Assembly (NCBI GenBank): GCA_965112735.1
Contig: OZ218952.1
Location: forward strand, 1,736,001-1,800,000
DNA length: 64,000 bases
Direction: 5' to 3'
Source of the DNA: Phaeosaccion multiseriatum
Lineage: Eukaryota; Ochrophyta, other classes
Part shown: in pieces, positions 1-17,017 of the stretch
Numbering within the stretch: the stretch's first letter is position 1
Layout: every line of letters begins with the position of its first letter
Translations under genes and position numbers: made by a program
Notes under the pieces: model-generated
Told to the model about the DNA's origin: nothing
The model's input: only the letters and a program-made list of their open reading frames with translations
Database searches by the model: none

Positions 1-419
1 GCAGCGAGGACTGCACCAGCTCACGCGTCGTCATTGCCGCTGGCGGACTGGCTTTCAGCCTCTCGTTGCCTGCTCCGTCCTCATCCAAGACTCAATTTTA
101 GGCACCCCTCTCCAATAACATATAGCAGCCCTTGTGCAAAGCAGGGCGTGGAGAGATAGCCCAAGCCCGCTTTCAGTAGCAGCACAAGTAACAGCAAAGG
201 GAGAGGCTTCGCTGGAGAGTGTCAGCCTTCCTTTGGTCGCTCTTTTTGGTGCTCACAGAGGGAGGGCATAGCACCAAACGTAACGATATTCTTTCCGTAT
301 GCTTTCAAATGACTCACCTAAAAGTAATTCTCGCCGTCTGCTCTCTGTTCCCTCTCTCTCCCTATTTCATTCTCTCTCTCCCTTGCCTAGGAGAGCACAA
401 GGTCCTCCTTACGTTACGG
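1..419 (+). other. 5' flank of the dehydrogenase gene
   Basis: No gene is supported here. A pyrimidine-rich run ends in CCTTGCCTAG near 391, which looks like a 3' splice site 30 bases before the ATG at 420, so the dehydrogenase may have an intron in its leader. An open frame runs back to about 219, but upstream residues look random and lack the order of the signal sequence that begins at 420. Confidence 0.35.
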
Positions 420-4435
<4,016 letters not shown>

Positions 4436-4997
4436 GAGAGATAGGAGCACAATCGATGCTAGAGAGAGTGGGAGGGGGTAGGGCCACGGAGGTTACGTAC
4501 CTACATACGTGTCTTTAATTTTGATTTTTTGAATTGTGCGCACCCCTCCCGGTGCCCCTCTCCATACCGAGAGAACTCCCCCCTGCCTTTTACCCATCGC
4601 CTTCATCAAAGTGTTACCAACCCCTCATTCGATCAGCGTTTCCTCAGGAGCAAAGCACGAGAGAGGCAGAGAGATACCTCGCCCAAGTGATTTGTCCTCC
4701 AAATGTTATATCTGATATTTTAAATACTGTATTTATTTATATTTATATGGGAAGTAGTATATTGCGTGAGTGGCTGAGAGATTTTTGTTCCAGAGCGTTC
4801 TGGCTCGGGAAAATTGGTTTCTCATGTTACCCACCTTTAGTGTCTATGCTCGATGCTCGGTAGTTATATGTTTACAAAGGAATGTCTCGACAATGAAAAG
4901 TGTGCTGGTTATCGTGGTATCGTAGTGTAGTCGAGGACAGTGAGTGAGCTGAGTGAGTGAGCGAGCGAGCGAGTGTGTGAGTGTGTGAGTGTGTGAG
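4436..4997. other. convergent intergenic region
   Basis: The dehydrogenase ends at 4435 on the plus strand and the next gene ends at 4998 on the minus strand, so this is a shared 3' region. An AT-rich patch near 4705-4750 (ATTTTAAATACTGTATTTAT) is the only compositional landmark and may serve polyadenylation. A short GAGT/GAGC-type repeat sits at 4937-4998. No gene is supported. Confidence 0.6.
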
Positions 4998-7536
4998 TTA
5001 TCGGACGAGGGGCTCTAAGCGGGGAGTATGGCCGAGGGAGGGCTGCTGCTCGGACTTGAACTCTTGTTTCGACTCCTCCTCCACAGCTGTCTCAGCAATG
5101 ACAAAAGGCCGATGGCTCAACATAGGGCCCGCCGCACTTTCGCAGAGTGTGCTGTCGGAAGTGGCCTCCTGTGTTCTTTCTCCTTGTTCTATGAGCTGCC
5201 GATTCGCATCCGTGTCCTCTGGGGCATAAGTCTCGGCGGCCAACGAAGGGGTGACCTTGTTGCTCGATGTTGCTCGTTTGAAGCCATTACGAATGGCACT
5301 TGTCAAACCCCCGTCCTTTTTCTCAGACACAATAGGAAGGGCATTGTTTCTCAGCCTTCCCTCGAGCTCCACACTGGCCGTGCAATTGTCTCGGTTTCCG
5401 AGTCGATGCCCCCCCCCAACGCTGTTGAGGCGCTCCCTGGATCCGCTGCCGCCCGGTGATGCGCTGTCAAGAGGAGCTTCCTGTAGTCCGCTGAGGAGAG
5501 AAGGGGCTCTTTGCGCTGCGCTAGGCTCAGGACTCATGGTGCATGCACGAGAACTGAACTTATCCAAGTCCGGGCCGGGACTACTTCTGCCGGGGTTGCT
5601 GGCACTGAAGCTGACGCGACTGGTCTCGCGGCCTCCTCTCTCGGGACCACTAACCATCCTCGGCCTACTCTCATTACCTGCCGTAGGGAATGCATCATTC
5701 CCCATCTCCTCTTCACTCTCCCCTAGAGAAACGAGCGAAACGAGGTCAAGCACATCCGAGGGGGCACGCGACTCTATCACTGACATGGTGGCGTACTTGG
5801 TCGTAGAAAGGAGGATTCTGAGCTGCCTGAGCCCCCCGGGGATGAGCCCCACGCGCTCCGGATGCGTCCACTTGTTCAAGAGTCTGCGCACCACTGCGAT
5901 GGCCCAGATGTGGTTGATAATGCTGGCCTCCACATCCATCCGTACTTTGGCAGAATTGGCCGAGTACTGATAGATGGCGTTGTTGAGCTTAATCTCGTAG
6001 TGAAGCACGATGAACATTCCGCTGAGGTAGAGGTTGGTGGGTTCCTCCAGCCGGGTCAAGGCGGTGCCTTCCATCGCCGCCCCCAGGAGAATAAAGAATG
6101 CAGCTGTTCCCGCCTGTTGTGTTGGTTGGACGCAATAAAGAAGCCCATCAAGAGAGACGCATCGGAGCGGGGAGACGCATCATCACCTTTGACGCCTTGA
6201 GAAATTCTAGTCAAGTGCTCACGACCATTCGGCCACGTTGTCACCCTCAGTCAGTAAGAACCCTTCCTCTAACCCGATTCGTTCACCCATTCCTACGCAC
6301 CCATACCCACACTCTTTCCTTCCCGGCCTACGCACTCACTCACATTCACGGCTGTCGCGTGGACGGCAGCACTGGTTCTCCCTGCGTCCTTGGACGTTGC
6401 GAGAGCAGTAACTAGCTGTTGTGCGCCTATCGCGGCCGCGATTGGTATCACGGCCACTGCCGCCATGAACACAATCACGGCGGACCGATGGAAGTTGACG
6501 AGGCTTAGGATTCCCACCACGAACAAATCTGTGGTGAAGCGACAGAAAGGGGAACGGGAAGGGCACAGGCACAGGCGGTACAGGGAGGAGCACGGCCGGG
6601 CGAGTTGACGGACAAAGGAGTGTAGAGGAGATGAGGAGTCAGAAAGGAGAGGGCCCTTGCACTCCCAGAGAGTCAGACAGATGGAGCTGAAACGGCGAGA
6701 CGCAACGAAAGTGACGTCCCCCAAGGATGGTTTGATTTGACTTGCAAAGAAGAGAAGAAGAACACAACCGAGCGATGGGTGAAGAGAATTCCTCGAGGGC
6801 GCGCGCACACACACACATACACATACACATACACGCACTGAGCACACACGACACTCGCATGTCCTGAATGACTGGCCCAATAGTTGGAGGTTGGAAGGGA
6901 GACTTACAGGCTGCGGAGAAGCCGTACACGAGCTGCTTGGAGCGACGCAGCTCCCTCTTGGCATTTTTATTGTGGGATGACGCCTTCGCGACCGCCATCC
7001 ACACGGTCAGGACAGTTATGGTGGGCATCACTCCAGTAACCATCGCCAGAGACTCCACTTCGGCAAGAATCAGGTCAAAGGTCTGTTGGTGAAAGACGCC
7101 CAAGGCGCTAAGGGCCACCAAGATGCATTGGAGGCATTGCACAAAGCTAAACAGCACCACAAACGCAATGGTTCTGCTCAGGGGACTAGCGACAAGCTTT
7201 CCACGCTCAGCCTCGCGGGACATGATGAACAGGCACCCGGATGCAGAGATCGCCAACAAGAGAGCCCGCACAGCCAGCAGCAAAACAACGACTGCGCATA
7301 ATATGCTCTGCCACCGTAGTTCCTCGCAGTCGTCGCCGGCATGCCCTGCGAGCGAGAAGGGCAAGAGAATGAGCACAAGGGTACCCCCCCACAACGCCTT
7401 TCCATAGTCACTTACCCCAGCCAATGAAGCAGCTACACTCAAGCGTTGCGGGTGTGCACGTGTACCCAGGACTGCAATCGCTGTTGTCAGTGCAAGTATC
7501 AAACGACCCCGACGCCGCGGACAGCGAGCGTGCCAT
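4998..7536 (-). CDS. EGF-like, multi-pass membrane protein with long cytoplasmic tail
   Basis: Unrecognised receptor-like protein, about 619 residues as modelled. Minus-strand exons: 7536-7416, 7345-6908, 6528-6344, 6113-4998; phases close. Residues 14-47 hold a Cys-rich module spaced C-x5-C-x5-C-x6-C-x-C-x10-C, ending ECSCFIGWG, resembling EGF. Hydrophobic segments follow near residues 54-75, 97-121, 135-156 and 187-225 (the last long enough for two helices), then AAFFILLGAA and a weaker segment at the start of the last exon, so roughly seven helices are possible. The last 250 residues are polar and low-complexity, as in a cytosolic tail. No signal peptide precedes the EGF-like part, and an acceptor-like CCCCCCCATAG near 7580 suggests a missing upstream exon, so the true start is unresolved. 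A GPCR-like identity is only a guess. Confidence 0.7.
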
Positions 7537-7654
7537 AGCTGCTGCTGCCCCTTCTCCCCTTCGGAGGACGTGATATGCGATATGCTCCGGTTTGCTATGG
7601 GGGGGACCCCATCAACGACCCCAGCCAACCACCGCAGTTACGTTTCCTGTGGCA

Positions 7655-7715
7655 TTTGGCCGAGCACTGATTGATGGCGTGGTTGAGCTCATTCTATTGT
7701 AGTGAAGCATGAACA
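7655..7715. repeat. partial duplicate of an exon segment from the neighbouring gene
   Basis: This stretch of about 60 bases closely matches 5956-6019, which is coding sequence in the last exon of the EGF-like membrane protein; both begin TTGGCCGAG and share most bases through TAGTGAAGCA. Differences include substitutions and small indels that destroy the frame. It lies in the divergent space between that gene and the ammonium transporter, so it is a decayed fragment and not a functional exon. Confidence 0.75.
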
Positions 7716-7817
7716 GGAGGGGGAGGAAAAAAGGCGGTCAAGGCTACTTTGGCAGTTACGGAAAGGGGAAAAAGGGGAAAAAAGCCCGCACTGGCTACCT
7801 GCAAGAAAAGCTGTGGC

Positions 7818-10800
7818 ATGGCCTCTCTGGCGGAGAACGTGACAAGCCTGCAGCAAACCGTTGTAGCGCTGCAGGCTCAGCTGCTGCTGTTGCAGTCGAA
7901 TACGACTGAGGTGGAAGCGGAAATCGCAGATGAACTTCATCACCTGGAAAACGAGGTGGACATCTTCTGGATGCTTTATGGAGCTCTCCTCCTCCTCTGT
8001 AAGTGAAGCACCATGACGTGTTGCGTCTGTTGCGTCCCCTCACCCAGTAACTTCCTACCGCTCACATCCTGCCTCCTCCGGCCGCAGTCATGCAAGTTGG
8101 ATACATGTTGATCGCAGTTGCTGGCACGAGTGCGCGAAACACCAAGTTCCTTCTCGTAAGGGTAAGCGAGGAGCCGGCCGCATCCATCCACTCCGCCTTT
8201 GAGTCTCACTTCCTCTCGCGCTGCCTCTACTCTCCTTGGACTGTGCGTAGAACGTGCTCGAAAGCGCCGCGGCGCTGTTAGCGTGGTGGACGGTAGGGTA
8301 TGGCATCGCGATGGGAGAGAATCACAACGAATACCTTGGACACTGGGTAAGTAAGAATTCCTGCAACCTGTCCATCAGTCCATCACCAATATGCCGTCAT
8401 CTTGGCTGACTGGAGGCATATGTGCAATGCTCACCTCCACGAAATGTATGCCTTCGTCTTCATCCCCCTCCTCTCTCTTGCTGCTCTGCCTTTCGATGTG
8501 GCCCAGTTTGGGCGAGAGTCTTTCTTTACCAATGGTGATGTATTCCACGACGCCTGGGGCCACGTAGACGTCGCCCAAGGCTTCAGCCTAGCGGTTTTCC
8601 TGGTTCAGGGAGTCCTGAGCAGCATCGCCTCGTCCGTGGTGAATGGCGCGTGTGGGGAGCGCATCACGCTCTCTGCCTGCATGGTCCTGTCGTGGCTTAC
8701 GGGCAGCTTCATCTACCCCATTAGCGTTCGCTGGGCGCGGCATGAGAGCGGCTGGGCCAGTCCAAACGCCCCCGAACAGGAGCTCCTCTTTGGGTGTGGC
8801 GTCACGGACCATGCTGGAGGTGCCACCATCCACATTGCGAGTGGTTTCACTGCGCTCATAACCATCATCGCCCTCAAGCCACGGTGAGAGCACCTACATG
8901 CATGCATTTGCTTCCTTTCCCCTCCTTCCAACCCCCACCGCCTCCTCACCCCCCATCTCTCCCACCCCTCACAACTTCTCTCCTGGGGCATATGCAGGCT
9001 CGGGCGTTTCGCCAGCGATGGTACCGCGAGCATGATGGCCAAGCAAAGCTCAACCCTGGGTGTGCTCGGCACATTCATCGTGTTTGTGGGCTTTGGCGGT
9101 TACATGATGAGCGCGACGTCAGTCTCGGAGAACGGGCCACTCGCAGGTCAGGCATGGAGCAAGTCGCTCTCCCGTGTTTCCCTCAGTTTGTATGTAGCAC
9201 ATAACGCCCTTTCCCTTTTCTCTTTCCTTCTCCTTCTCCCTCTCCCTCCCCCCGCCCCCCCTCTCTCTCCCTCCCTCTCTCTCTTCCGTCGTGATCCGGC
9301 GCCCCACAACAATTCGATTGAAGCCCATATACTTGTGGTGCTGGTGCTCTCCGCCTCCGCCGGATGCCTGAGCACGGCCACCATGGGCTACCTCTACTTC
9401 GGCCACGTATACCCCGAACATTGCACAATGGGCATATTGGCGGGCCTGGTGTCCGTCACCTCCGGCGTTGCGACGATCGAGACCGAAGCGGCCATCATCA
9501 TTGGCGCCCTTGGGGGCTTTATAGCCCTCACTACGAATCATAAGTTGCTGGAGATGGAAATCGACGATGCAAGTGAGTTGAAAAGAGAGAGCATTGCTTC
9601 ATTTTCTGTGTCATACGTTTCGGAGTGGAGCGCGATGGAAGAGCGATTCGCCCCACCCCTTGTTGTACAAGTCGCAAACTTAAAAAACGCTGTCTCCTCC
9701 GTCTACCCGGGCCATGCTCGCCTTTCTCATCGTCCCGCTGCTGACTGCCTCGTCCATCCATCCCGTGGGTGCGTGCGTGCCTACAATGAGCAGTTAGTGC
9801 CGTACCCGTTCACTTGATGTGTGGGCTGTGGAGCGTCGTTGCTGCGGGACTCTTCTCCACGCAGGAGCTCTACAGTTCTTCCATCAGCGACGAGCGCTCC
9901 ACCCTCTGCTGCGGCTTCCTCTTTGGCTGTGGGGGCCGGACGCTCGCAGCCAACCTCGTGTTTGTGTTTGTGCTCTGTGTGGGCATCTTCGTCATGCTCT
10001 TCCTAGTGATTGAGACGCTCAAGAAGCTGAAGCAATTTCGAGTGCCCAGCAAGTCCGAGAGAGCGGGTATGGATCGGGCTGGCCATGGAGGAGAGGTGAG
10101 TGACCACGCCGTGGTGCCCCGAGTCACTCTGTACCAGCGGCAAAGGTAGCGGGAGGAGGAGGAGGAGGAGGAGGAGGAGGAGGAGGAGGAGGAGGAGGAG
10201 GAGGAGGAGGAGGAGGAGGAGGAGGAGGAGGAGGAGGAGGAGGAGGAGGAGGAGGAGGAGGAGGAGGAGGAGGAGGAGGAGGAGGAGGAGGAGGAGGAGG
10301 AGGAGGAGGAGGAGGAGGAGGAGGAGGAGGAGGAGGAGGAGGAGGAGGAGGAGGAGGAGGAGGAGGAGGAGGAGGAGGAGGAGGAGGAGGAGGAGGAGGA
10401 GGAGGAGGAGGAGGAGGAGGAGGAGGAGGAGGAGGAGGAGGAGGAGGAGGAGGAGGAGGAGGAGGAGGAGGAGGAGGAGGAGGAGGAGGAGGAGGAGGAG
10501 GAGGAGGAGGAGGAGGAGGAGGAGGAGGAGGAGGAGGAGGAGGAGGAGGAGGAGGAGGAGGAGGAGGAGGAGGAGGAGGAGGAGGAGGAGGAGGAGGAGG
10601 AGGAGGAGGAGGAGGAGGAGGAGGAGGAGGAGGAGGAGGAGGAGGAGGAGGAGGAGGAGGAGGAGGAGGAGGAGGAGGAGGAGGAGGAGGAGGAGGAGGA
10701 GGAGGAGGAGGAGGAGGAGGAGGAGGAGGAGGAGGAGGAGGAGGAGGAGGAGGAGGAGGAGGAGGAGGAGGAGGAGGAGGAGGAGGAGGAGGAGGAGGAG

Positions 10801-11615
10801 GAGGAGGAGGAGGAGGAGGAGGAGGAGGAGGAGGAGGAGGAGGAGGAGGAGGAGGAGGAGGAGGAGGAGGAGGAGGAGGAGGAGGAGGAGGAGGAGGAGG
10901 AGGAGGAGGAGGAGGAGGAGGAGGAGGAGGAGGAGGAGGAGGAGGAGGAGGAGGAGGAGGAGGAGGAGGAGGAGGAGGAGGAGGAGGAGGAGGAGGAGGA
11001 GGAGGAGGAGGAGGAGGAGGAGGAGGAGGAGGAGGAGGAGGAGGAGGAGGAGGAGGAGGAGGAGGGGGATGGGAAGGGGGAGGAGGAAGAGGAAGAGGAG
11101 GAGGAGGAGGGGGAGGGGGATGGGGAGGGGGAGGGGGCCCAGCTATGACATTGGATAGGGCGGGGAGGGCGCGGGGTCCGAGCGTGCAACACATTCTTAC
11201 ATGCCTTTTGCTCCTTGCTCTCTCTTTTGTCATACCCACCCATCCTGTCATACCCACCCATCCTGTCATACCCACCCATCCAGCCGCAACAATACCTCTC
11301 TCCCTCTCTTCCTCGCTCTCGACTCTGATGCCCCCATGCGCTTCTTCGCCGCTTTGATGATATTTGCTTTTGCTTTCTGGTGTCACCCAGGAAGTACCGG
11401 AGCACGTCCTCCGACTAGCGCAACAGATGGCTAGACTGGGAGATGCCAGCAAATCGTCAGGAGAGCGAGGGAGGATAATGTCAGGAGAGCGAGGGAGGAT
11501 GTTGTCAAATGCAATGTTGTCCAACAAAGCAATGGGCACTCCTATGTCGCCGAGGCGCGAGTCGGTCGGGACCCCTGTCACAAACAAGAAAAGGAAAACA
11601 AGCCAGTTCGGCTAG
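7818..11615 (+). CDS. AMT: ammonium transporter (Amt/MEP/Rh family), 8 exons
   Basis: Polytopic membrane channel/transporter for ammonium, about 550 residues. Exons: 7818-7998, 8088-8161, 8251-8346, 8507-8883, 8998-9146, 9324-9572, 9794-10095, 11391-11615; phases close. The N-terminal 40 residues form a short coiled-coil-like stretch before the first helix (DIFWMLYGALLLL). Family marks are present: GVTDHAGGATIHI carries the conserved Asp and first pore His, and AVPVHLMCGLW carries the second pore His; EAAIIIGALGG is also typical. The soluble C-terminus ends in KKRKTSQFG and contains a small tandem repeat (SGERGRIM/SGERGRML). The first ATG of the frame is at 7818. The intron before the last exon holds a (GAG)n array. 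Acceptor 9323 (GAAG) lies about 35 bases past the pyrimidine tract and is the least certain junction. A plasma-membrane role is likely from family knowledge. Confidence 0.93.
10152..11065. repeat. (GAG)n trinucleotide array in an ammonium transporter intron
   Basis: About 910 bases of nearly perfect GAG repeats, roughly 300 units, followed by a G-rich decayed tail to 11140. It fills most of the intron 10096-11390 and is purine-only on the sense strand. Long frames of Arg, Glu, Gly, Ser or Pro that cross it are artefacts of the repeat. Confidence 0.98.
11226..11283. repeat. three direct 18-base repeats
   Basis: CATACCCACCCATCCTGT is repeated in tandem three times, the last copy diverging at its end, within the same ammonium transporter intron as the GAG array and about 110 bases before its acceptor. 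Confidence 0.85.
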
Positions 11616-13108
<1,493 letters not shown>

Positions 13109-13859
13109 ATGAATATCGCCCCCCCTACTCAATACCACCGTGGACAGCCACAATACTACGAGCAACAGGAGCTACAACGGCAGCAAGCAGCAGCAGCCCA
13201 ACAGCAGCAGCCCCAATACCAGCCTCAATCGGTGCCAGAGAAGCAACCCAATCCTTACATTGAGTACCAGAACGTGGACGGAGTGCCCGTAGGTGGCCAG
13301 CAGGTCCAGCAAGCGGTGCCAGTAACGCAAGGGCAGCCAGTAGTAGCAGTAGTGGGCGGGACCGATTGCCGAGGTTGTGGGACGATTTTCCAGGTACGAC
13401 AACATCATTTTTTATTCTTCTTATCCCCCGCTGCTGTGAGAACTTTAGTGGCATCGCCCGTACATCGTCTTCTGCCTCTTCATTCTCCGTCTAGTTGTGT
13501 GTGTATGTGTGTATAGTTCCTTTTTTACTTCAGCAGCGCGTCTTGCCGACTCCGCTAGCGAATTTCTCTCCTCTGCTTCCGCTTACCATTCCACTCTATG
13601 CACGCCTTGGCCACACAGCCGGGGCCTCCGAATTCAGAGTTCCGTTGCCAGAACTGTAATAAGAGAGCAGGGTAAGTAAGAGAGGACAAGGGTACTTGGA
13701 GGGCGAGGGGGGAAGAGACGGAAGGAAGACCTTCCGCTTGTTTGGAGTTAGGAAACGTCTTACTTTACTTTTATTTATTTCGTCTCCCCCTTGCACAGGA
13801 AGGACATGCTCTGCGTCAACCTGACCTGCGGCGCATCCTCGCTGTGCAGCATCATGTAA
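13109..13859 (+). CDS. small Gln/Pro-rich zinc-ribbon protein, 3 exons
   Basis: About 132 residues. Exons 13109-13393, 13619-13671, 13799-13859; phases close. The first 80 residues are Gln, Pro and Tyr rich ([10 protein letters not shown]) and look disordered. The C-terminal third has two CxxC knuckles, CRGC and CQNC, in the context [20 protein letters not shown], then two more cysteines before a short tail ending SLCSIM. Spacing resembles LSD1-type or other C2C2 zinc ribbons that bind protein or nucleic acid. I cannot name a specific family. The ATG at 13109 follows a long pyrimidine leader (CCTTCCTCACC) and is the first in frame. Function unknown. Confidence 0.78.
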
Positions 13860-14342
13860 CGTCATAGGGTTGTAGTGTCAGACGAAAGTACATACAGAAG
13901 CATCAAGGGGGGGGTGGGTGAACAACGGGCGGACTTGCAGAAGGCATCGGGGAGGCGATCTTTTTTGGTGCCAACTACAACAGAAGGGACGCCCACGGGT
14001 TGGTTTTTTGTTTCAATTGGTTTTTTCATTAAAATCTTTTCCCGGATTTTATCGCGCTTAGTGGTGGCACAAAGCAAACCGCTCAGCTTCCAGACCCTTC
14101 AACCCCCCCCCCCCCCCCTCAACCCCCCCTGAGAGGAGGAGGAGGAGGAGGGGTAGGAGAAGGAGAGCTTCGTGGACTGGTGGAGTGGAATTTCGCCCTG
14201 GTGGAGGGACACCACATTTGTGTTTTCCTTTCACCAAAGCATATGGGCAGCGGTATATTGAGGAGGAGTGGGGTCACCACGCAAAAAAAGCCAGGACAGC
14301 CCCACCCATGCCCCCAAATGCCGATGGCAGCCGATGGATGGC
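13860..14342. other. convergent 3' region
   Basis: Lies between the stop of the zinc-ribbon gene (plus) and the stop of the L10a gene (minus). It holds a poly-C tract at about 14105-14128 and an A/T-rich patch near 14010-14045. No gene is supported. Confidence 0.6.
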
Positions 14343-14390
14343 TCAGTAGAAGATCTGGTGCACGGGGCCCATGGTGGACTTGATGTACAT

Positions 14391-14433
<43 letters not shown>

Positions 14434-15944
14434 CGAAGGAAAGTGGAGGGGGTGTTGGGTATGTGGAGATCTGGCGTCAAGTGACCGCCACAACATGTAG
14501 TTACGCACACTTCCCTTCCCTTGGATTACGTAAGTGTGCCTTCTCATGCCACACACCATAAACCAGAAGTTAATGAAGGCCTCAAACCAGCCCAGGTGTG
14601 TGGCAGCCTCCTCGGACTCTCTCCTCCTACCCTACCACTGACACTGACCGTCTTGCCCTACCTCCCAATTCATAATCTCATGTACATCGACCGGCTCATC
14701 CTACCCTCTCAAAGAAAAGATGCTACAATCCTACACACTACACTATCCATCCCCTCCCTGCTCCACTGACTAACCTTGATGTTCTGCCAGTTCTTCTTGA
14801 GCAGAGAAGCGAGGAAGTTGGCAGCCAGCTGCACATTCAGCACAATCTCGTCCTGGGTCTGGTCCACGTTGGCCACAGCCACGCTCAGGCACATGACCTA
14901 AGAGGGGAGGAGGGGAGGAGGAGGGGCAGGGGGGGGGGGGGGGAGTTGCGGGGAAAGGGTAAGGGCCACTCAAGTCAGTTCAGTAGTTCAGTGCTGAGCG
15001 GCTCCTTGCAGGATGTGGGAGAGGCGCCTCCACACTACTCGACACTCCCTCCAATCTGGCATCTCCTGTCTACAGACCCATCTTTCTCTCTCTCCATCTT
15101 CCAACTGCATGCCCTTCCCTCACCTTCTTCATCTGGAACTTGATGGTAGAGCGCACGGTGTCAATCTTGTCCTGCAGGTCCTCGCTTCCGCTGATGAGGG
15201 TGGGGAACTTGCCTGCACATGAGCCCGGGAGGAGAAGTAGAGGGGGGGTGGGCGAAAGGGTTAAACATACGTGACGACACATATGAGGGGGTGAGTGTGT
15301 GTGTGTGTGAATGTGTGTAGACAGGTGTATGGGGGGGGAAGGGCCCATGGCGAGGTACAAGGGACCAAGGCCACCAAGGCCCAAGTCCGCATATATGTGT
15401 GTGTGGTGGTGGTCTGACTCACCGGCCTTGGTGAGCCCGGGGCCCAACAGACGCGGGATCTGCTTGATGAGCGTGTCGGAAGCGATGAAGGCGTCGTACT
15501 TCTTGGCGAACTTCTTGATGATCTGCTCAGTCAGGGCCAAGGGAAGATGGGTGGCAATGGATGGCGCGAGGGGGGGAGAGAGAGCGGAGAGCAGAGAGAG
15601 AGACGGAAAAAGGAGAGAGAGAGAGAGAGAGATATATCGTTTGTAAGAAGCAGAGTACAGGGGACGACTACACACATATGCTTGTCGCGTACATTGTACG
15701 ACACTCCTCGTCTCGCGTCTCCCCTGCCCGCGTCTCCCCTGCCCGCCTCCCCCCGTACCTTCTTGTTCTTGTTGAACTTCTTGAGGTCCTCCACAGACAT
15801 CTTGTCGACGCCGATGGCCTCGGCAGCCTCGCAGTGCACCGCATTACCGAGCACGCAGATCTAGTGGGGGGATGAGGGAGCAAGGAGGAAGAAGAGAAAG
15901 GAGCAAGGTAAGTGAAAGCTCCTTGCGTGCGACAAGGGGGACGG

Positions 15945-15999
<55 letters not shown>

Positions 16000-16790
16000 G
16001 ATGGATGACCGACTCACCGCCATCTTGGGCTTGGGGATGGTGGGCAGCTTGAAGGTTCCGGAGAAACGCTTGTCACGCTGGGGGTCATAGTTCTTCAAGG
16101 CCACCTGCAAGAGCCACGAAGGAAAAGGGGGAGCAGAGGTCAGGAAGGAGAGTCCATCGGTGCTGCAACTGTATCGGCTGACCGCGTGCGTGCGTGAGTG
16201 AGTGGACTGGCTGCATCGTCCCTGCCCCAAAATGCCGTAATCAAAACCCAGAGGAGAGGAGGACGGATTGCAACCGCCGAAATGGCCTCTGCTGTTTTCA
16301 TGCACTTTCTGCTCAGGCAGCATTGAATCCTCCCCGTAGGAAGGCCTGCCCCTTCACTCGCGACTATAGTCATCTCCGTACGCATACCATGGCCGCTGTC
16401 GTTGCTCCTTCTGCTGCTTCTTCCAGACCGGGTTGCGCGACTGGCTGCTCTGCAACTGCTGCTGCTACACGGCCTCTTCTCCCCTCTTCTCTCCCCACCC
16501 CGCTCTCTCCTCACTTCTGGCGCCCCAGAGATTACCAACGGCATCCTTGCCCGGTTTGGCGCTTTCTCACATCAACACCTCTCCCAGTCCTTGCTGCTGC
16601 GGCTGCTGCTGCTGCGGCACTCCCTCCCTTGGACCCAATCCAATCGCCTCACCTGAAGCTCCACGCTCTCCGTGAAGTTACGCTTCTTGCCCTTGACCTC
16701 CTCTCCCGCCCTCGTGAAAGTCTCTCCCTTGGAGAACTTCAGCACCTCCTCCACCGCCTTTCCCACTAGTTCGCTGTTGAGTTTGCTCAT
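14343..16790 (-). CDS. RPL10A: 60S ribosomal protein L10a (uL1), 7 exons
   Basis: Structural protein of the large cytosolic ribosomal subunit at the L1 stalk, about 229 residues. Minus-strand exons: 16790-16653, 16104-16018, 15860-15759, 15522-15423, 15212-15124, 14897-14775, 14393-14343; all phases close. Family signatures read through the junctions: [85 protein letters not shown] and the C-terminal [11 protein letters not shown]. It is about 12 residues longer than the usual 217 because of extra sequence between the first helix and the [10 protein letters not shown] strand. The L10a call is secure; acceptor of exon 4 is chosen so that NKNKK is followed directly by IIKKFAKK as in homologues. 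Confidence 0.97.
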
Positions 16791-17017
16791 GATGCCACGC
16801 CGATTACCGGGAAAGCAAACAACTGAGGCCAGGAGTCCACAAAGTTGGCCGACACCCCCGGGGGACCTGACAAATACGGAGCACCAACCTTCTCAGATCC
16901 TCGACGGTTTAATCTCTGATGTAATCCTTTGTCGCCATTCCCTCTGCTTTCGTACCTTCGCTCGATGAAGTCTGGAGGAAGAGAAGCCACAAGGGGGGGT
17001 ATTTGAGAATAATCGCC
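16791..17017. promoter_or_regulatory. divergent promoter region
   Basis: Only 227 bases separate the ATG of L10a (minus, 16790) from the ATG of the FN3/kelch gene (plus, 17018), so both promoters and leaders must share this space. No TATA box or other clear element is visible; the assignment rests on geometry. Confidence 0.5.

Noticed and set aside
5251-5970. Plus-strand frame of 239 codons
   Set aside because: Antisense shadow of the long last exon of the EGF-like membrane gene.
6639-7628. A 329-codon minus-strand frame as a single-exon gene
   Set aside because: It reads through a clear 70-base intron (7415-7346). Removing that intron changes the upstream frame and exposes the EGF-like cysteines, which is the better model. 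The frame also starts with TTG, not ATG.
9870-11587. Long poly-Ser, poly-Pro, poly-Arg frames
   Set aside because: Artefacts of the (GAG)n array in the ammonium transporter intron; the flanking exons belong to the transporter on the plus strand.
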